Below are positions 32,062 through 44,024 of a DNA stretch of 64,000 bases, piece by piece. The position numbers were made by a program, and so were the translations under genes. Source of the DNA: Balamuthia mandrillaris (taxonomy: Eukaryota > Discosea > Longamoebia > Balamuthiidae); NCBI GenBank assembly GCA_031835245.1, contig JAVKOQ010000082.1, positions 62,001 through 126,000 of the forward strand, in the 5' to 3' direction. The notes under the pieces are model-generated. The model was not told the DNA's origin and ran no database searches. It saw only the letters and a program-made list of their open reading frames with translations. Each line of letters begins with the position of its first letter. The first letter of the stretch is position 1.

Positions 32062-32697
32062 TTAAAGCGCTTTCTTCAATGCATCGCTTGCACCTCCCCC
32101 TACAAGCCCTCCCAAGCTGGTGAGCTCTCCAGGGATGATGATGGTCTTGTTCTGGTCCCCAGCCATCTCAGCCAACGTCTGGAACCACCGCAGCTGCAGG
32201 GAGATGGGATTCTCGGCCATGATCTCAGCCGCCTCGTAGAGAGTGTCGGCCGCCTGCCTCTCGGCCTTGGCGGTGATGATCTTGGCGGAGCCCTCCCGGG
32301 TGGCCTCTGCCACGGCCGCCATGACCCGTTGCATGCTTGGGGGGATCTCCAGGTCCTTTATCTCCACGTCCGAGACCTCGATGCCCCACTCGTCCGTCTC
32401 CTCGTCGATGCAGCTGCGAAGGGACTCGGCGATCTTGGCGCGGTTGTTGAAGAGCTCATCGAGGGTGTTCTCCCCGATGGCGGTGCGGAGGCTGCTCTGG
32501 GCAAAGTTCATGGTGGCGTAGGAGTAGTTGTTCACGTTGAAGAGGGCCTTGCGGATGTCGGCTATGCGGTAGTAGACCACGGCGTTCACATCCACTGTCA
32601 CCTGATGATTGGCAAGAGAAAGCAGAGAGAGAGAGAGAGAGAGAGAGAATAAAGGATAAGCAAATAAGAACAGAGAAGAAAGGAATATAGAGGAGAG

Positions 32698-32746
<49 letters not shown>

Positions 32747-32834
32747 ACAAACAATACAAACAAGACCCTCTCTCTCTCTCTCTCTCCCGTAAACAGGGTT
32801 TACAGTGGTGGACTATGCCACATTTGGAGGAGAC

Positions 32835-32882
<48 letters not shown>

Positions 32883-33392
32883 CAGACAACGAGGGTACAT
32901 AGAAGCAAAAATAAACGGAACGAGAACGAGGACGAGAAAACGAAGAAGAACAACGAAGAAGAAGGGAGAGAATGGGGGGAAAGAGCAGGAGAAAAGCAAA
33001 AAATAAATGAAGGCACGAACGTTGTCTTTGGTCATCATGACCTGCCGGCTCAAGTCCATTGTCCTAACCTGGACGCTCTCCACGAGGTACTCCTCCACGC
33101 CCACGTTGTAATGATACGTGCCCGGCCCCACGATGCGACTGAACTTGCCGTAGCGGAGGACCACCGCGCGAGAGCCCTCCGGCACCACCTTGAGGGGACC
33201 CGCGCCCAGGAGGCCGCAGGGGCAGCAGATGACGGTGCAGCAGATGCCTTGGACCAGCTGCATGCTCTTGAAGATGTTGGAGCAGAGGTCGTTGTCCGAG
33301 TCCTCCTGGTAGTCCTCGTACTTTGTGGCCGCCGCTCCTCCGCCCGCTTTCTTCGTCATGGATTTGTGAGGCACTTTGACGCCAGAGCTCAT
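32062..33392 (-). CDS. Stomatin/prohibitin-domain (SPFH) membrane protein, copy 1
   Basis: Exons 33392-33021 and 32601-32062 give 303 residues. The N-terminus has YEDYQEDSDNDLCSNIFKSM and a Cys-rich hydrophobic stretch (CCTVICCPCGLL), a likely monotopic, palmitoylated membrane anchor. The SPFH domain follows: VVPEGSRAVVLRYGKFSRIV, VTVDVNAVVYYRI, FAQSSLRTAIGENTLDELFN, WGIEVSDVEIKDLEIPPSMQ and MAAVAEATREGSAKIITAKA. Such proteins scaffold cholesterol-rich membranes and modulate channels. The single intron is nearly all GA/CT repeats. Its nearest relative is the divergent gene at 33886, with the same exon boundary after the (T/R)KDN/TRDN position. Confidence 0.93.
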
Positions 33393-33885
33393 TTTCTTTG
33401 ATCTGTGTTTTATATTTTTTATTTTTATTTCTTTGGGGGGGGGGGAGGTCTTGCAAGAAAACAACAAAGTTCAAGTGAAGGTTCTTTTAAAAGAAGAAGC
33501 CAAAGGAAGATCAGGAAAGGGTGCCGTGCGGGAGAAAGCGAAAGGAACAAGAAGAAGCATAGCACTCTTCTTTAGCGAAAGGTTTGACCGTTACATCTCC
33601 AAAGGAATAGTCGATATCGGGTCAAATATTTCGCAAATATTCCATGAAAAAGCTGATGTGGCGCCATCGCATTGGTCCCTGGAAAACTCTATTGCCAATA
33701 AAATTCCTATAATTATTGTAATATAGGAAAAAAAAAAAGACCTTGTCTTGCTTCTTCTTTCTTCTTTTTAACTCTTTTTTTTTTTTGCCAAAGCTTGCGT
33801 CTGCCTCTTCTTTCGTCGTCACACAAAAGCAGAGCGAACAACCAAACTTAAACAAAAAAAAAAAACAAACAAACAAACAGTAATA
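33393..33885. promoter_or_regulatory. Shared divergent promoter region of the two stomatin genes
   Basis: A 493-base spacer between head-to-head paralogues. It holds A/T-rich runs and no coding frame. Confidence 0.55.
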
Positions 33886-35461
33886 ATGAGCAGCGATAAA
33901 GAACGTTTATCCTCTTCTTCTTCCTCCTCCTCCTCTGCTTCTGAGACGGAAGAAGACGCCGCTCTCACCGCCAGCGGCCAAAAAGCAGCTCCAGCCTCTT
34001 TGTCTGCTTCTGCCACCAAAGCAAAACCAAAAGCGCGGAAAGCCGACGACGACATTGATGTTGACGACGACGACGACGACTCCCTCTCTCTGCAAGAAGA
34101 TGAAGAGGGCTCGGCAAAGAAGGGTCCCTCCGCGCCGAGGAGCATGCGACGCAGCGCGGCGGGCAAGAAGGAGAGGAAAGGAGCCGTCACCGAGTACAAC
34201 GATTACGAGGAGGACCTGGACAACGACGGCTGCTCCAACATCTTCAAGAGCATGCTGGCCATCCGGGGCTACCTCAACACCGTGCTGTGCTGCCCTTGCG
34301 GAGTGCTCGGCTGCGGGCCGGTCATTCGGGTGAGGGAGGGACAGAGGGCCGCCGTCATTCGGTATGGCAAGCTCCACCGCATTGTTGGGCCTGGTTCGTC
34401 TCGTTGCTGCTGCTTGTTCTTGTTTCTTCTTTCCTCTTCCTGTGTTCTTGTTCTTTTCCTCTTCAGCATATGCTTCTATCTTTGCTTCTTTGCTTCTGTC
34501 TTCCCTCCTTAATGCTTCCTGTTCTTCTTGTCTTTCTTCTCTCTGTAATGCTGCGTGAGCGTATTCTATTTCTAACCTGACGGCACCACAAAAAAAGGAA
34601 CGTACCATTACAACACTGGCACAGAACAGTTCCGGATCGAAAACATCCAAACCCGAACGCTCGATGTGCCCAAACAAAACATGCTCACCAGAGATAACGT
34701 GCGTTCTTCCTCTTCCTTCTTTCTTCCCCTTTCCTTTCGCTTTTTTTCTCTTCTTTCTTTCTTCGTCCTTCCTTCCTCCGTTCCTCCTTCTTTTCTCTCT
34801 CTTGCTAACATCCAACGAACAGGTGCCCGTCGAAATCAACGCAGTGATCTACTATCGCATCGAGGACATCCGCAAGGCCCTCTTCAACGTCTCCGACTTT
34901 TGCCAGGCCACCACCAACTTTGCGCAGTCCACTCTCCGCACGGTGGTGGGCGAGGTCACCCTCGACGAGCTCTTCTCCGATCGCCACAGCGTTAACACGC
35001 ACCTCACCGAGCTCATCGATGCGGCGACGGATGGGTGGGGTATCTTCGTCTCGGCGGTGGAGATCAAGGACCTGGTCATCCCGGTGGACATGCAGAGAAC
35101 CATGGCGGCCGTGGCGGAGGCCACGCGGGAGGGCTCCGCCAAGATCATCACCGCCAAGGCGGAGAAGGAGGCGGCGGCCACGCTGTCGGAGGCGGCGGAG
35201 GTGATGGCGAGAAACCCGATTGCCTTGCAGTTGAGGTACTACCAGACGTTGACGGAGATCTCGGCGGAGCACAACAGCACCATCGTGGTGCCGAGCGAGT
35301 TTACGCCGAACAGGAGGGACAAGTATGCGTCGTTCCTGGAAGGAAATGGAGGAGGTGCTTCTTCATCATCGCAGCAGAGAAAGAAGAAGAAAGGAGGAGC
35401 ACCGGATATGTCGTTCTTGTTGCCGAGCTCCACGATGAAGAGCAAAGGCAAAGATGAGTAA
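33886..35461 (+). CDS. Stomatin/prohibitin-domain (SPFH) membrane protein, copy 2
   Basis: Exons 33886-34393, 34598-34698 and 34823-35461 give 415 residues. It shares with copy 1 the block YNDYEEDLDNDGCSNIFKSM, a Cys-rich anchor (TVLCCPCGVLGCGP), the SPFH core (VPVEINAVIYYRIEDIRKAL, MAAVAEATREGSAKIITAKA) and NPIALQLRYYQTL. It differs by an N-terminal extension of about 100 residues, Ser-rich then Asp-rich (DDDIDVDDDDDDSL), and a longer basic C-terminus with GGAPDMSFLLPSS. It has one intron more than its partner; the shared intron is at the same place. The pair most likely arose by inverted duplication. Confidence 0.93.
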
Positions 35462-35522
35462 CTTAACCCATAGTTTCTGTTATTTTCTGTTTTGTACATG
35501 TTTTTGTCAATTAGTAATTCAA

Positions 35523-36003
35523 TCAAAGCGAAGATTTGTAAGAAGAAGAGTCTTCTTCCTTGTCCTTTTCTTTCGGCTGTTCTTCTTTGTTGTTGTGTGA
35601 AGAGGAGGGTGACGACGATGCTGTTTGGGCGAAACGACGATCAAACTCTTCCATGAAGACAACGACAGTGGGTTTGTCCCAGTTGGTGAAACGGACTTCA
35701 CGAAGGCTGCTCTCTGGATGCTCTTTGAGAAACTCTGCCACTGTGTCTATGTTTCAATATGAAAAAAGAGATGAGATAAAGGGTAAAAAAAAGGGCATCA
35801 GCAAAAGAGGACATACCGAAAAGCATGGTGGCACAACGGGGCTACATTCCATTAAAATTGAGCGCATAATGAGAAAGTGAGAGAGGAAAGAAGATTAAAC
35901 TAAGCAAGAGAGATAGAAACCTTTGGGTATCCAAATATACCAGAAGATATGGCTGTAGAAAAAAGCGAGAGTCAGTTAGAATAAGGTTGAGAGGGAAAGA
36001 TAC

Positions 36004-36075
<72 letters not shown>

Positions 36076-37617
36076 AGAGAGACAGAGAGAGAGAATAAAC
36101 CAGGAATGGCGATGGAGCGAAGGCCTAATTCAGTAGCTTTGAGCAACGAATTAAGAACAGCACTACGTAGCTCAGCATCCTTTTCCACCATCTCCGCTTT
36201 GTTGGAGCGGAAACAAATGGGTCCTACCGCATGGATGATGCACCGAATATTGGACATGCGGCCTGGTCCCGTGACTGTTTAACTCTCGTCAGTAACCACT
36301 TTAGAGAGAGAGAGAGAGAGAAAACATCAGTAAAAACGTACCTGCAACGTTACCAGTTGCAACTGGACCATGCTTTCGTACCCACTCATCGCTTTCGCTT
36401 TGAACCTTCCTGTTTTTCATAACGAAGAAGAAAAGAGGCAAGAAGGTTGATAAAGAGGAAGGAGAACATTAGAAAAGCAAAAGGCTGACCATCCCCCGGC
36501 TCTCATAATGGCACCAGCAACGCCAGCGCCATGCGCCAAATGGGTGTTGGCTGCATTCACGATGGTATCCACCGCCTCTCCCGTGATGTCTCCATGTCGT
36601 ACTTGCAGAATTCTGCCGCATTGCGTCCTGTGCTCTCTCAGCAACTGGCTGGTGGATCTGTCCTCTCGTTCTTCTTCCGCTGCTTCACCCTTTTCCTCTT
36701 CCCCTCCTCGTTGCAGCTTCTTTGCTTGCTCTTCGTTTCTCGACTCCGTGGCCAGCGCACGTTGCTGCTGTAGTTTTTGCTGGTGCTGTGCTATCAAATG
36801 CTTGGTAACGCTTTTTCGTTTGGAGAGAAGAGCATCGTTAAGGTTGAGAAGCGGCGAAGACAACGCTCGATGCAACGTCCTTCTTTTGTTTGGAGGCATT
36901 TGTTGTTCTACCACTTTTCCTCTGTCTTCTTGTTCTTCTGCTTCCTCCTCCTCCTCGCGTGGTGCTTGTTTTCTCTTTTGTCCACTTACTCTCTTCTGTT
37001 CATCTTCTTCTTTCTCTTTCTCCTTCTCCACATTCTCTTTCCCTTGCTCTTTTGCCTCTCCCTCTTTCTCTTTCTCTTTCTCCACTGCGGCTGCTTTGTG
37101 TAGCGGCACCACAAACTCTGTAGCGGGTGATGAAGGGGAAGCCACCTTGCAAGGAGGAGGAGAAGGGACCCGTATGATGCTCTTCGGGATGGACAAAGAC
37201 CTTGGCAAGGGCTTGCTTGCCACCGTCGTTGTGGTGGTGGTGGTGGTTGTGGCGGTTGAGCCCTTTTTTTCGGCTGCAGCTACTGCTGCTACTTTTTTCT
37301 TGGCGTCCTCTTCTCCTTGCGGAGGGGAGGCCTTGGCCGGGAAGAACTGGGAGAGCTGTCGTGTAAGACGAAAGTAAGGTTGGTAGCCATGGCGGGGGTG
37401 GTGGTGGTGGTGGGAGAAGAAGCTTGTGGTGGTGGTGGTGGTGGTGGAGGTGATTGAAAGACGACGCGCTGAAGCAAAGGAGAGGAGACAGCAAGAGGAA
37501 GAAGCAGGAAAAGAGGAGGAGCAAAGACGTACCCTTGTTTGGTGCATCTTTCTTTTCTCTTTGTGGTGTAACGCCTTCAACTCTTTCCCGCTCTTTTTTT
37601 TTTTTTGTGCTTGCCAT
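35523..37617 (-). CDS. Macrodomain protein with long disordered N-terminus
   Basis: Exons 37617-37533, 37468-36490, 36409-36342, 36274-36101, 35952-35921, 35841-35817 and 35746-35523 give 528 residues. The C-terminal third is a macrodomain of MacroD type, which binds or removes ADP-ribose: [44 protein letters not shown] and [14 protein letters not shown]. The substrate-loop Asn-Asn-Asn/Gly residues of hydrolases are present. The first 310 residues are low complexity (Thr run, His run, Lys/Glu), with RKS/KRK basic patches that could be nuclear signals. The 75-base first intron is supported by a strong pyrimidine tract and CTTCAG. Two of the exons are only 32 and 25 bases. A GA repeat fills intron 4. 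Confidence 0.88.
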
Positions 37618-37979
37618 TTACCAATCCGACGTCATTTATTGCAAGATTTGGAATACACATACGTGGCAACGAACATCTTGATGATTTTCAACGTCGATCG
37701 GCGAGGTGCACAATCTATTCAATTGACCGACGCGCAGTGGTTTGGTTTGGCAGTGGTCCTTGTCGACACTGATTTTCCCCAGCTGGAGGCAGCAGGGAAG
37801 GGCAGGGACTTTTCTTGCTGCCCTTTTTTCCCTTTCCATTTCAGTTCAGTGAATTATGTAGACATGGATATTGGATCTCTGGTTGCATTGGTGGATCTGA
37901 TACTCACCGGGAGATGCACTCTAAAAACAAGCTATAGGGGTTTGCTTCAGAAATAAAACAAACAAACAAACAAACCACA
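37618..37979. promoter_or_regulatory. Divergent promoter of the macrodomain and F-box/WD40 genes
   Basis: A 362-base spacer with GACGTCAT at 37628-37635, TGTCGACA at 37761-37768 and TGTAGACAT at 37857-37865. No gene is visible; the open frame crossing it on the plus strand is antisense to the macrodomain gene and has no family features. Confidence 0.45.
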
Positions 37980-40545
37980 ATGAACGATGCGACAATGGCA
38001 ACAGAGGAAAGCTCCTCCTCCTCCTCTTTCTCCCGCTTGGACGACCGGCCATTGACGTCGAGCACCACCATCGCCAGTTCTCCTTCTCTTGGACGAAACA
38101 AGTCATGGAGCTCCCGAGGGACCCCTGCTGCTCCGTCGTTGCCTGCCTCCAGCAACAAGCAAAGGAGGAGAAGGAAGCTCTCCCTGCCTTCGTTGTTTGC
38201 GCCCGCCCACCACCTCAACAAAGCAGCAAACGGTACAGGTAGCAAAGACAAAGTTGGTGCCGCTTATGACTTTGATGATGCAGAAGTGAAAGAAGCGAAA
38301 GCAGAACAAGAAGCGGAACAATGGCAACGACCGAATAGGGATGAGATCGAAAGGGTAGAAAAAGAGGATGGAGGAAAAGAGCAGGCAAAAGAGAAAGAAA
38401 AAGAAAAGGAGAGACTTCTTATCGGCCACCTCCTTCGAAGGAAGCACACGAAGCTGAAAACACCTGAGGAGCCGATTCAAGGCCTTGACTCTGGTGGGAC
38501 TGAAGGTGAACCAGCGGCGTGTCTTGCCAACTTTCCTGATGAACTGTTCCTTCACATCCTTGCGTATTTGGGTTTGGAAGAACTGGGCACCATCGCGTTG
38601 GTGTGCCGCAAGCTGCTGGTATTCTTCCTTTGCCTTTTCGGCTTCCGTCCTGCTGCTCTTTCCTTCCCTCTTTCTCTGCGTCTGAACATCAAGCCTTTCT
38701 TGTCTGCTGCTCAACAAAAAGGTTCTTTCCGAAGATGACAGTCTATGGCGTGGCTTTTGTGAGCATAGATGGCGGAACAAGACTTTAGCAGGTTCTCCAT
38801 CCTCGTCCGCTTCTTCTTTTGGGGGGCCATCACCATCTCCCTACAATGACGGCAACGTGAGGACTTCTTGGAAGCGAGTCTACCTGTATAAGTCATGTGT
38901 GAACAAGACCTGGATGTCTCCTACGTATCGCCCGGGGGTCACGACGCTCACCGGCCATAAAGCGGACGTGCTTAAAGTGCGCTTCAACGAGAGCCTCATT
39001 GTCAGTGGCTCCAAAGACCGAAGCATCAAAATGTGGAACGTTCATACTGGCCAGTGCCTTAGAACCCTTCAGGGACACCGAGGTTTGTTCATTTGTTTCA
39101 CCGCTCTTCTCCCTTCCCTCTGTACCTCTTCTGTTTGTTCTTCCCTTAGTCGTCCTTCGAATCTACCCCTCTTCCGTCTGTTCTTCCTTCTCCCCTTCAT
39201 TCTCTCTTACAAGGACGCCCAAAGGGAACGTCTACTGTGTACGATTTGACGATAACAGGGTGGTCAGCTGCAGCCAAGACCAGACCATAAAAGTATGGGA
39301 CATCGAGACAGGCAAATGCATGCGCACCCTGCGAGGCCATACCGACCAAGTGTGGTGCGTACGTTTCGATGAGGAAAGTATAGTCAGGTTTGTTGTTCTA
39401 TTTCTCCCTCTTCCCTGGTGAATGCTTTCATTCTCTCTTCCTCTTTTCTCACCGCATGAGAATGAGCAGTGGCGGCTTCGATCATACGTTGAAGATATGG
39501 GACCTTCACTCCAAAAAGTGTCTTAGCACACTTACTGGGCATACGTTCGTATTCCCATCCTAGAACAATTCATCAAAGCTTGTTAAAACGCTTTATTGTG
39601 AACATAGGCATTATGTCTACGACCTGCAGTTTGATAAAGAAAAGGTGGTAAGCTGTGCGGCTCATCCGGACAACACCATCCGCATCTGGGATCAAAGAAA
39701 GGGGCGATGCCGCAACGTGCTCACTGGCCATTCTCACTATGTCTACTGCCTCCAATACGACCACGAAAAAATTGTATTCTTTTCCTCTTTTTCTGTCCTC
39801 TTATTTTCTTCTTCTACTTCTTGCGTGTTCTTCTTGCGTGTTCTTCTTTAGTGTTCATTATCCCGTTTTGTCTTGTTCATTCTTCTTTCTCTTTCGTTGT
39901 TTCTCTTTCTCTTCTCCTGTAGTTTGACAATAAGAACATCACACAATATAGAAAAGCGGCAGTGGAGACCAACAGATAAAGATATGGGACATTCAAACCG
40001 GAGAATGCACGGACACCCTCCAGGCTCACACTTCCGCCGTTTGGGCCATCCAATTCGACGAAGACAAGATAGTGAGCGGGAGCACCGACCAGTCCATCCG
40101 CATCTGGGACATCCACACCAAGAAGGTGGTCAACACTCTCCATGGCCACTCCGAGTCCGTTGCAACCCTTCAGTTTGATGACGAGAAGATCATCAGCGGC
40201 TCCGCCGACCGCACTCTCAAGGTCTGGAACTTTCGAGGTCGTCGATATAGACAACGAAAGAATGGAAGAGAAGCGAATGAAAGAGCAGTTCGGTCAGCAT
40301 GGGCAGCGGCAACGGCAGAGGGCAAGCCCTTTTGCTTGGAGTTGAGCGGCGACGACGAGGATGAAGAGGATGAAGATGAGATCGTGCCAAGCTATCAGAG
40401 GAGCAATTTTTACATAGGAGGCTCCTCACCATCACCTTTTATGCATCGGTATCATTATTATCGAGGTGGCAGTGGTGGCGGTGGTGGTGGTGAACCTCCA
40501 GCTTCCTTTGCCCGCAGCAACGAAAAGAAATGTGTTATTTGTTAG
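37980..40545 (+). CDS. F-box/WD40 protein with a C-terminal CaaX prenylation motif
   Basis: Exons 37980-38618, 38722-39082, 39225-39387, 39470-39544, 39608-39773 and 39952-40545 give 665 residues. After a charged low-complexity region, residues about 182-235 form an F-box ([20 protein letters not shown], then [15 protein letters not shown]). Seven WD repeats follow, each with the rhythm FDxxKIVSGSxDxTIKIWD and TLxGH, as in FBXW7/MET30-type substrate receptors of SCF ubiquitin ligases. The end is unusual: a Gly-rich tail and then KKCVIC before the stop, a Cys-aliphatic-aliphatic-X box for prenylation. The acceptor of the last exon is uncertain: a stronger one at 39922 breaks the WD frame, and the one used (ATATAG) keeps it. 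The stop overlaps the MGMT gene on the other strand by 11 bases. Confidence 0.9.
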
Positions 40546-41654
40546 TTAGCTTTGCGAGTTTGCTATCATCCACAGAGCATGCCTTCTTCTCTTCTGCTTC
40601 TCTTCCCCTTTTCTTGTGTTGTTTCTCCTCCATCTTTCTCTGCTTCACTTTTTGCTCAAAGTGGAGGAGGGCTCTTTTGTTGTCCAATCCTCCACTGAAG
40701 CCACGAAGTGAGCCGTCCGCCCCAATCACCCGATGGCAGGGCACGCAGATGCCCAATGGGTTGGCTCCATTACTTGCCCCCACAGCTCTTTGAGAGAGGG
40801 AAAACAGTAAGTAGATCGGCAAAGAGGAATGATAGAAAGAAAAGCAAGAGAGAAAGCAAGAAATAACACGACAAAGAAGAAAGCAAAAAAATTGTGAAAT
40901 GGCCTGGCCTACCTGACAGCTTTAGGTTTGCCAATGGTTCTCGCAATGGCGCTATACGATGTGGTGGTCCCAAACGGGATCGTTTGAAGGTGCTGCCAAA
41001 CCGACTATCAACATTGAATAACAAAAGTTTTAGCGTTTCGCAACAAGACAAGACAAAACAAAACAAAACAAACCTTTTGAAAGTCAGTAGCGAAAGGATG
41101 CTTGAATGGGAGGTCGAACTGAAGCCGTTCTCCACCAAAGTATTCTTGCAGCTGTGTTATTGCACGATGCAAAATGGGAGACTACAAAAGAAGAAAAAAG
41201 AGAAAAAAGAAAATAAATAACAGAAAAAGAAGATAAATAACAGAAAAAACAGAAAAAGAACAAGAAAAAGAAAAAGAAAAATAAAAAGAAAAAGAATAAA
41301 AAGAAAAAGATCAAAAGAAAAAAAAGAAAAAGGAGAAGGAACCTTTTGAGAAAGAGCATCAGGGTTATCGTTGCAAGGAACAAAGCGCCAGGCCGGAGGA
41401 ATGCCACTTTGGTTGCGTGGATAAGACGTGCAAAAGTGAACCATGTAGAGCCCTTCCTCATCCGCTGCAAGCAACAAATGAAGCGGAGCCAAAGCGTGGA
41501 GGTTGGCAAGGTCCTGCAGTTCCGGCACAGCCGTTCGCCAGTCCAACGTCCACTCTGTGTAGACCAGCGGGAGGCCCTTGTACAATAAAAAGTCGCCTCG
41601 CAAAGGGGAGGAGGCCCGCCGAGGCGACGCTGGTGCTGCGCTAGGCTCTTCCAT
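40535..41654 (-). CDS. MGMT: O6-alkylguanine-DNA alkyltransferase (MGMT)
   Basis: Exons 41654-41343, 41181-41074, 41004-40913 and 40787-40535 give 254 residues. MGMT removes alkyl groups from O6-guanine to its own Cys in a one-shot reaction. The active-site PCHRV is present in [20 protein letters not shown], as are the helix-turn-helix [12 protein letters not shown] with its Arg finger, the preceding [12 protein letters not shown], and the [15 protein letters not shown] that closes the domain. The N-terminal domain is longer than in human MGMT (207 residues), and a Lys/Glu tail of about 40 residues follows the catalytic domain. Intron boundaries fit conserved segments well (FQK | [12 protein letters not shown]). 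The last 11 bases overlap the end of the F-box/WD40 gene. Confidence 0.95.
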
Positions 41655-42273
41655 CTCTCTCTTCCAGTTGTTAAAATTCAGTGGTAGAATTTTTCTTAGA
41701 AAAAATTCATTAAAATATATATTTTGCCGACAAGCAGCGAAAGTGTTACCGCAAAGAGTCGAACTGAAGGCAGTCAGAAAAATGTCGACAAATTCAGAAA
41801 AATAAAAATGGTAATCGATGAGAGTCGAACAGCCGGAATTCAACCGTTTGAGGCACGTGTTTTTTTTTTTGCAGGTTTTTTCAGGGTTGAACAAAACTGA
41901 GAGTCGCGGCATACCAAACTGGCCACCCTGCGTTGCACCGTCGGGATTTAAAGGTAATGGTTGTGTGTGAATAAATCAGGGGGAAAAGCAAGGAGTTTGG
42001 CAGTAGGTAGAAAACCTTACACCTAGGAGCAATCACCATGGAGAGCTGCCAAACTCCTTAACACAAATAGAACATAGCCATTCCCTTTACCCTCTGCGAG
42101 GAAACGGTTTCCCCTACTATTCTTCACCATCCATTGGCATGGTACGCCGTCAACCGCTTCCACCTTTCCCCTATTTTTGTTTTCGCATTGCAACAGCGAG
42201 ATGCGCAAACCTCCTCCTGTAACAAACAATTGCCGGCATCCGCCTTTATCCGATTTTCGGATTTGGACACCAA
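41655..42273. other. Intergenic, no gene recognised
   Basis: AT-rich near the MGMT start, with TGTCGACA at 41783-41790 (about 130 bases upstream of MGMT). A tRNA-like TTCGACT stretch on the minus strand near 41830 does not fold. Nothing else is supported. Confidence 0.5.
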
Positions 42274-42450
42274 ATGTCCAGTAAACTGGGCGACTTGGCC
42301 ATGCTGAAATGGGCAAGAGAGAACGGATTCTTCCCCTGGAATGAACAGACTTGTAGATTGTGCTGTTTATAATGGACATTCGGAAGTGTCGGAATGGGCA
42401 AAGGAGAACCCCTTGAGATGGATACAGAGCGTTGTACAGTTGTTGATATG
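42274..42450 (+). pseudogene. Broken fragment of ankyrin-type repeats
   Basis: Two repeat units are recognisable: SKLGDLAMLKWARENGFFPW and YNGHSEVSEWAKENPLRW. They follow the GHLEVLKWARENGCPW consensus of the ankyrin-repeat family abundant in giant DNA viruses and in some protists. The stretch is short, lies outside any long open frame and is broken. Whether it came from a virus or from a host multigene family cannot be told from the window. It sits just beyond the cyclase stop, on the opposite strand. Confidence 0.6.
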
Positions 42451-42492
42451 GGCAGAGAAGGAAAAAAGAACACACACACAGTTGACTTTTTT

Positions 42493-43932
42493 TTATAAAA
42501 CACCAAAGTTGTGGCGAGCCAGGAATTGCTCGCACTGCCTAACATGATATACAGAACATATCTCTTCAAACAACGTTTTTGCGTTCTCTACTTGTCTCAC
42601 TCTCCAGTCTTCACCGCCGTCATCTCCTTTTTCTTTCAGTTTTGATGAAGGAAGAGGATAAACTGCCGTCCACTGAAGCAACAGCGCTTTTGCAAACGGT
42701 TTGGTGCAATGATCTCCCATCAAGCCAAGTGCCCTGCTCCAACAACGATGTGCTCGAAAGTGGTCTCCTCGCATAGCAAAAGTCAGGCCTATAGCCACCC
42801 ACAACCATTCTTGAATGGCATATTCAAAGGACAGCTGTTGTAGCCAATCGCAGAGCGTGTCTGCCAGTCGAATGAACTCTTCAGCCTTGGTTGTTGCTCC
42901 TTCTTCATCGTTGTTCTTTCGGTCGTGGTGATGCTTCCAAAGTGCGTAACATTGTTCGAAGCAGAGTTGCAAAGAGATGAACATACGGAACTGAGTGACC
43001 ACTCCCGCCGAACAGAGTTGCATGGCTTTCCTAAAGAATAGTTCCAGCTCATCCCATCGCTCCTCCAACAAACAAGCCTGAGCCAATCTACAGTAGTAAC
43101 TCATTCTCGCCAGTGCAGAAACCTTGTGCATACCTCGCTGCTTCATCTCTCTGTCCACTTTTCTTGCTTCCTCCACTTTGCCGACTCTCAGCCACAACAG
43201 GCTCTGCAAACGAAGCGCGCTCTCCGCAGTGGCCAATGGAAAGCCTCCTCGTTTATGGATGACTCGTTCCACAAGCTCCTCAGCAATGGTTAGAGCTTTT
43301 TTGGTATCTCCAGCGGCATAAAGCAAGTTCAAGTGGATGGCTTGCATGTCGTCCAGTCCTTCCGCATTGCCCTCTCTGGCCAGCGCTTGCGCTCCTTGTT
43401 CAGCGGCTTGGAGGGCAGCAGGAAGCGTTTTGCTGTCGCGAATGTTGAGCAGCTTGAGGCGGCCGTTGGCTTGCATGCGAGTAGACATGGAGCCCTGGCA
43501 ATGGAGAAGGAGATGTTCCACTTTGCGAGAGTAGAGTCTGTGAACCCATCGCCATCCTAGCCCCCACCTCTTTGGTGGAAACCTTTGGTGTTGGTGAATG
43601 ATTATTAATGCAACGAGAAAAACAACAACAAGAAGCAGAACAAGACGAAGCAGCACTCCAACAAAAGCTTAAGAGGAAAGAGTAAAAAACCTTTGGTGGG
43701 TGGATCCACCGAGTTCCATGACAAGATAAGAGTAACTGTCCATCATCAAGTTTGGATCGTCCAGCAACTCCGCCAAGTTGATCATCTGCAAGTTACAAAG
43801 TAAAAAATGGTCCACGTCCCATGCTAATACGTTGCCAGTACTGGAGAAAGAGTCAACACAGATGAGAACGGACAAGGAAGAAAAGAAAGAAAGAAAGAAA
43901 CGACAAGAAAGAAACGACAAGAAAGAAACGAC

Positions 43933-44024
<92 letters not shown>

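Noticed and set aside
41820-41866. tRNA-like TTCGACT stretch on the minus strand
   Set aside because: The supposed T-stem does not pair, no acceptor 5' strand is present and no anticodon arm of proper size can be drawn.
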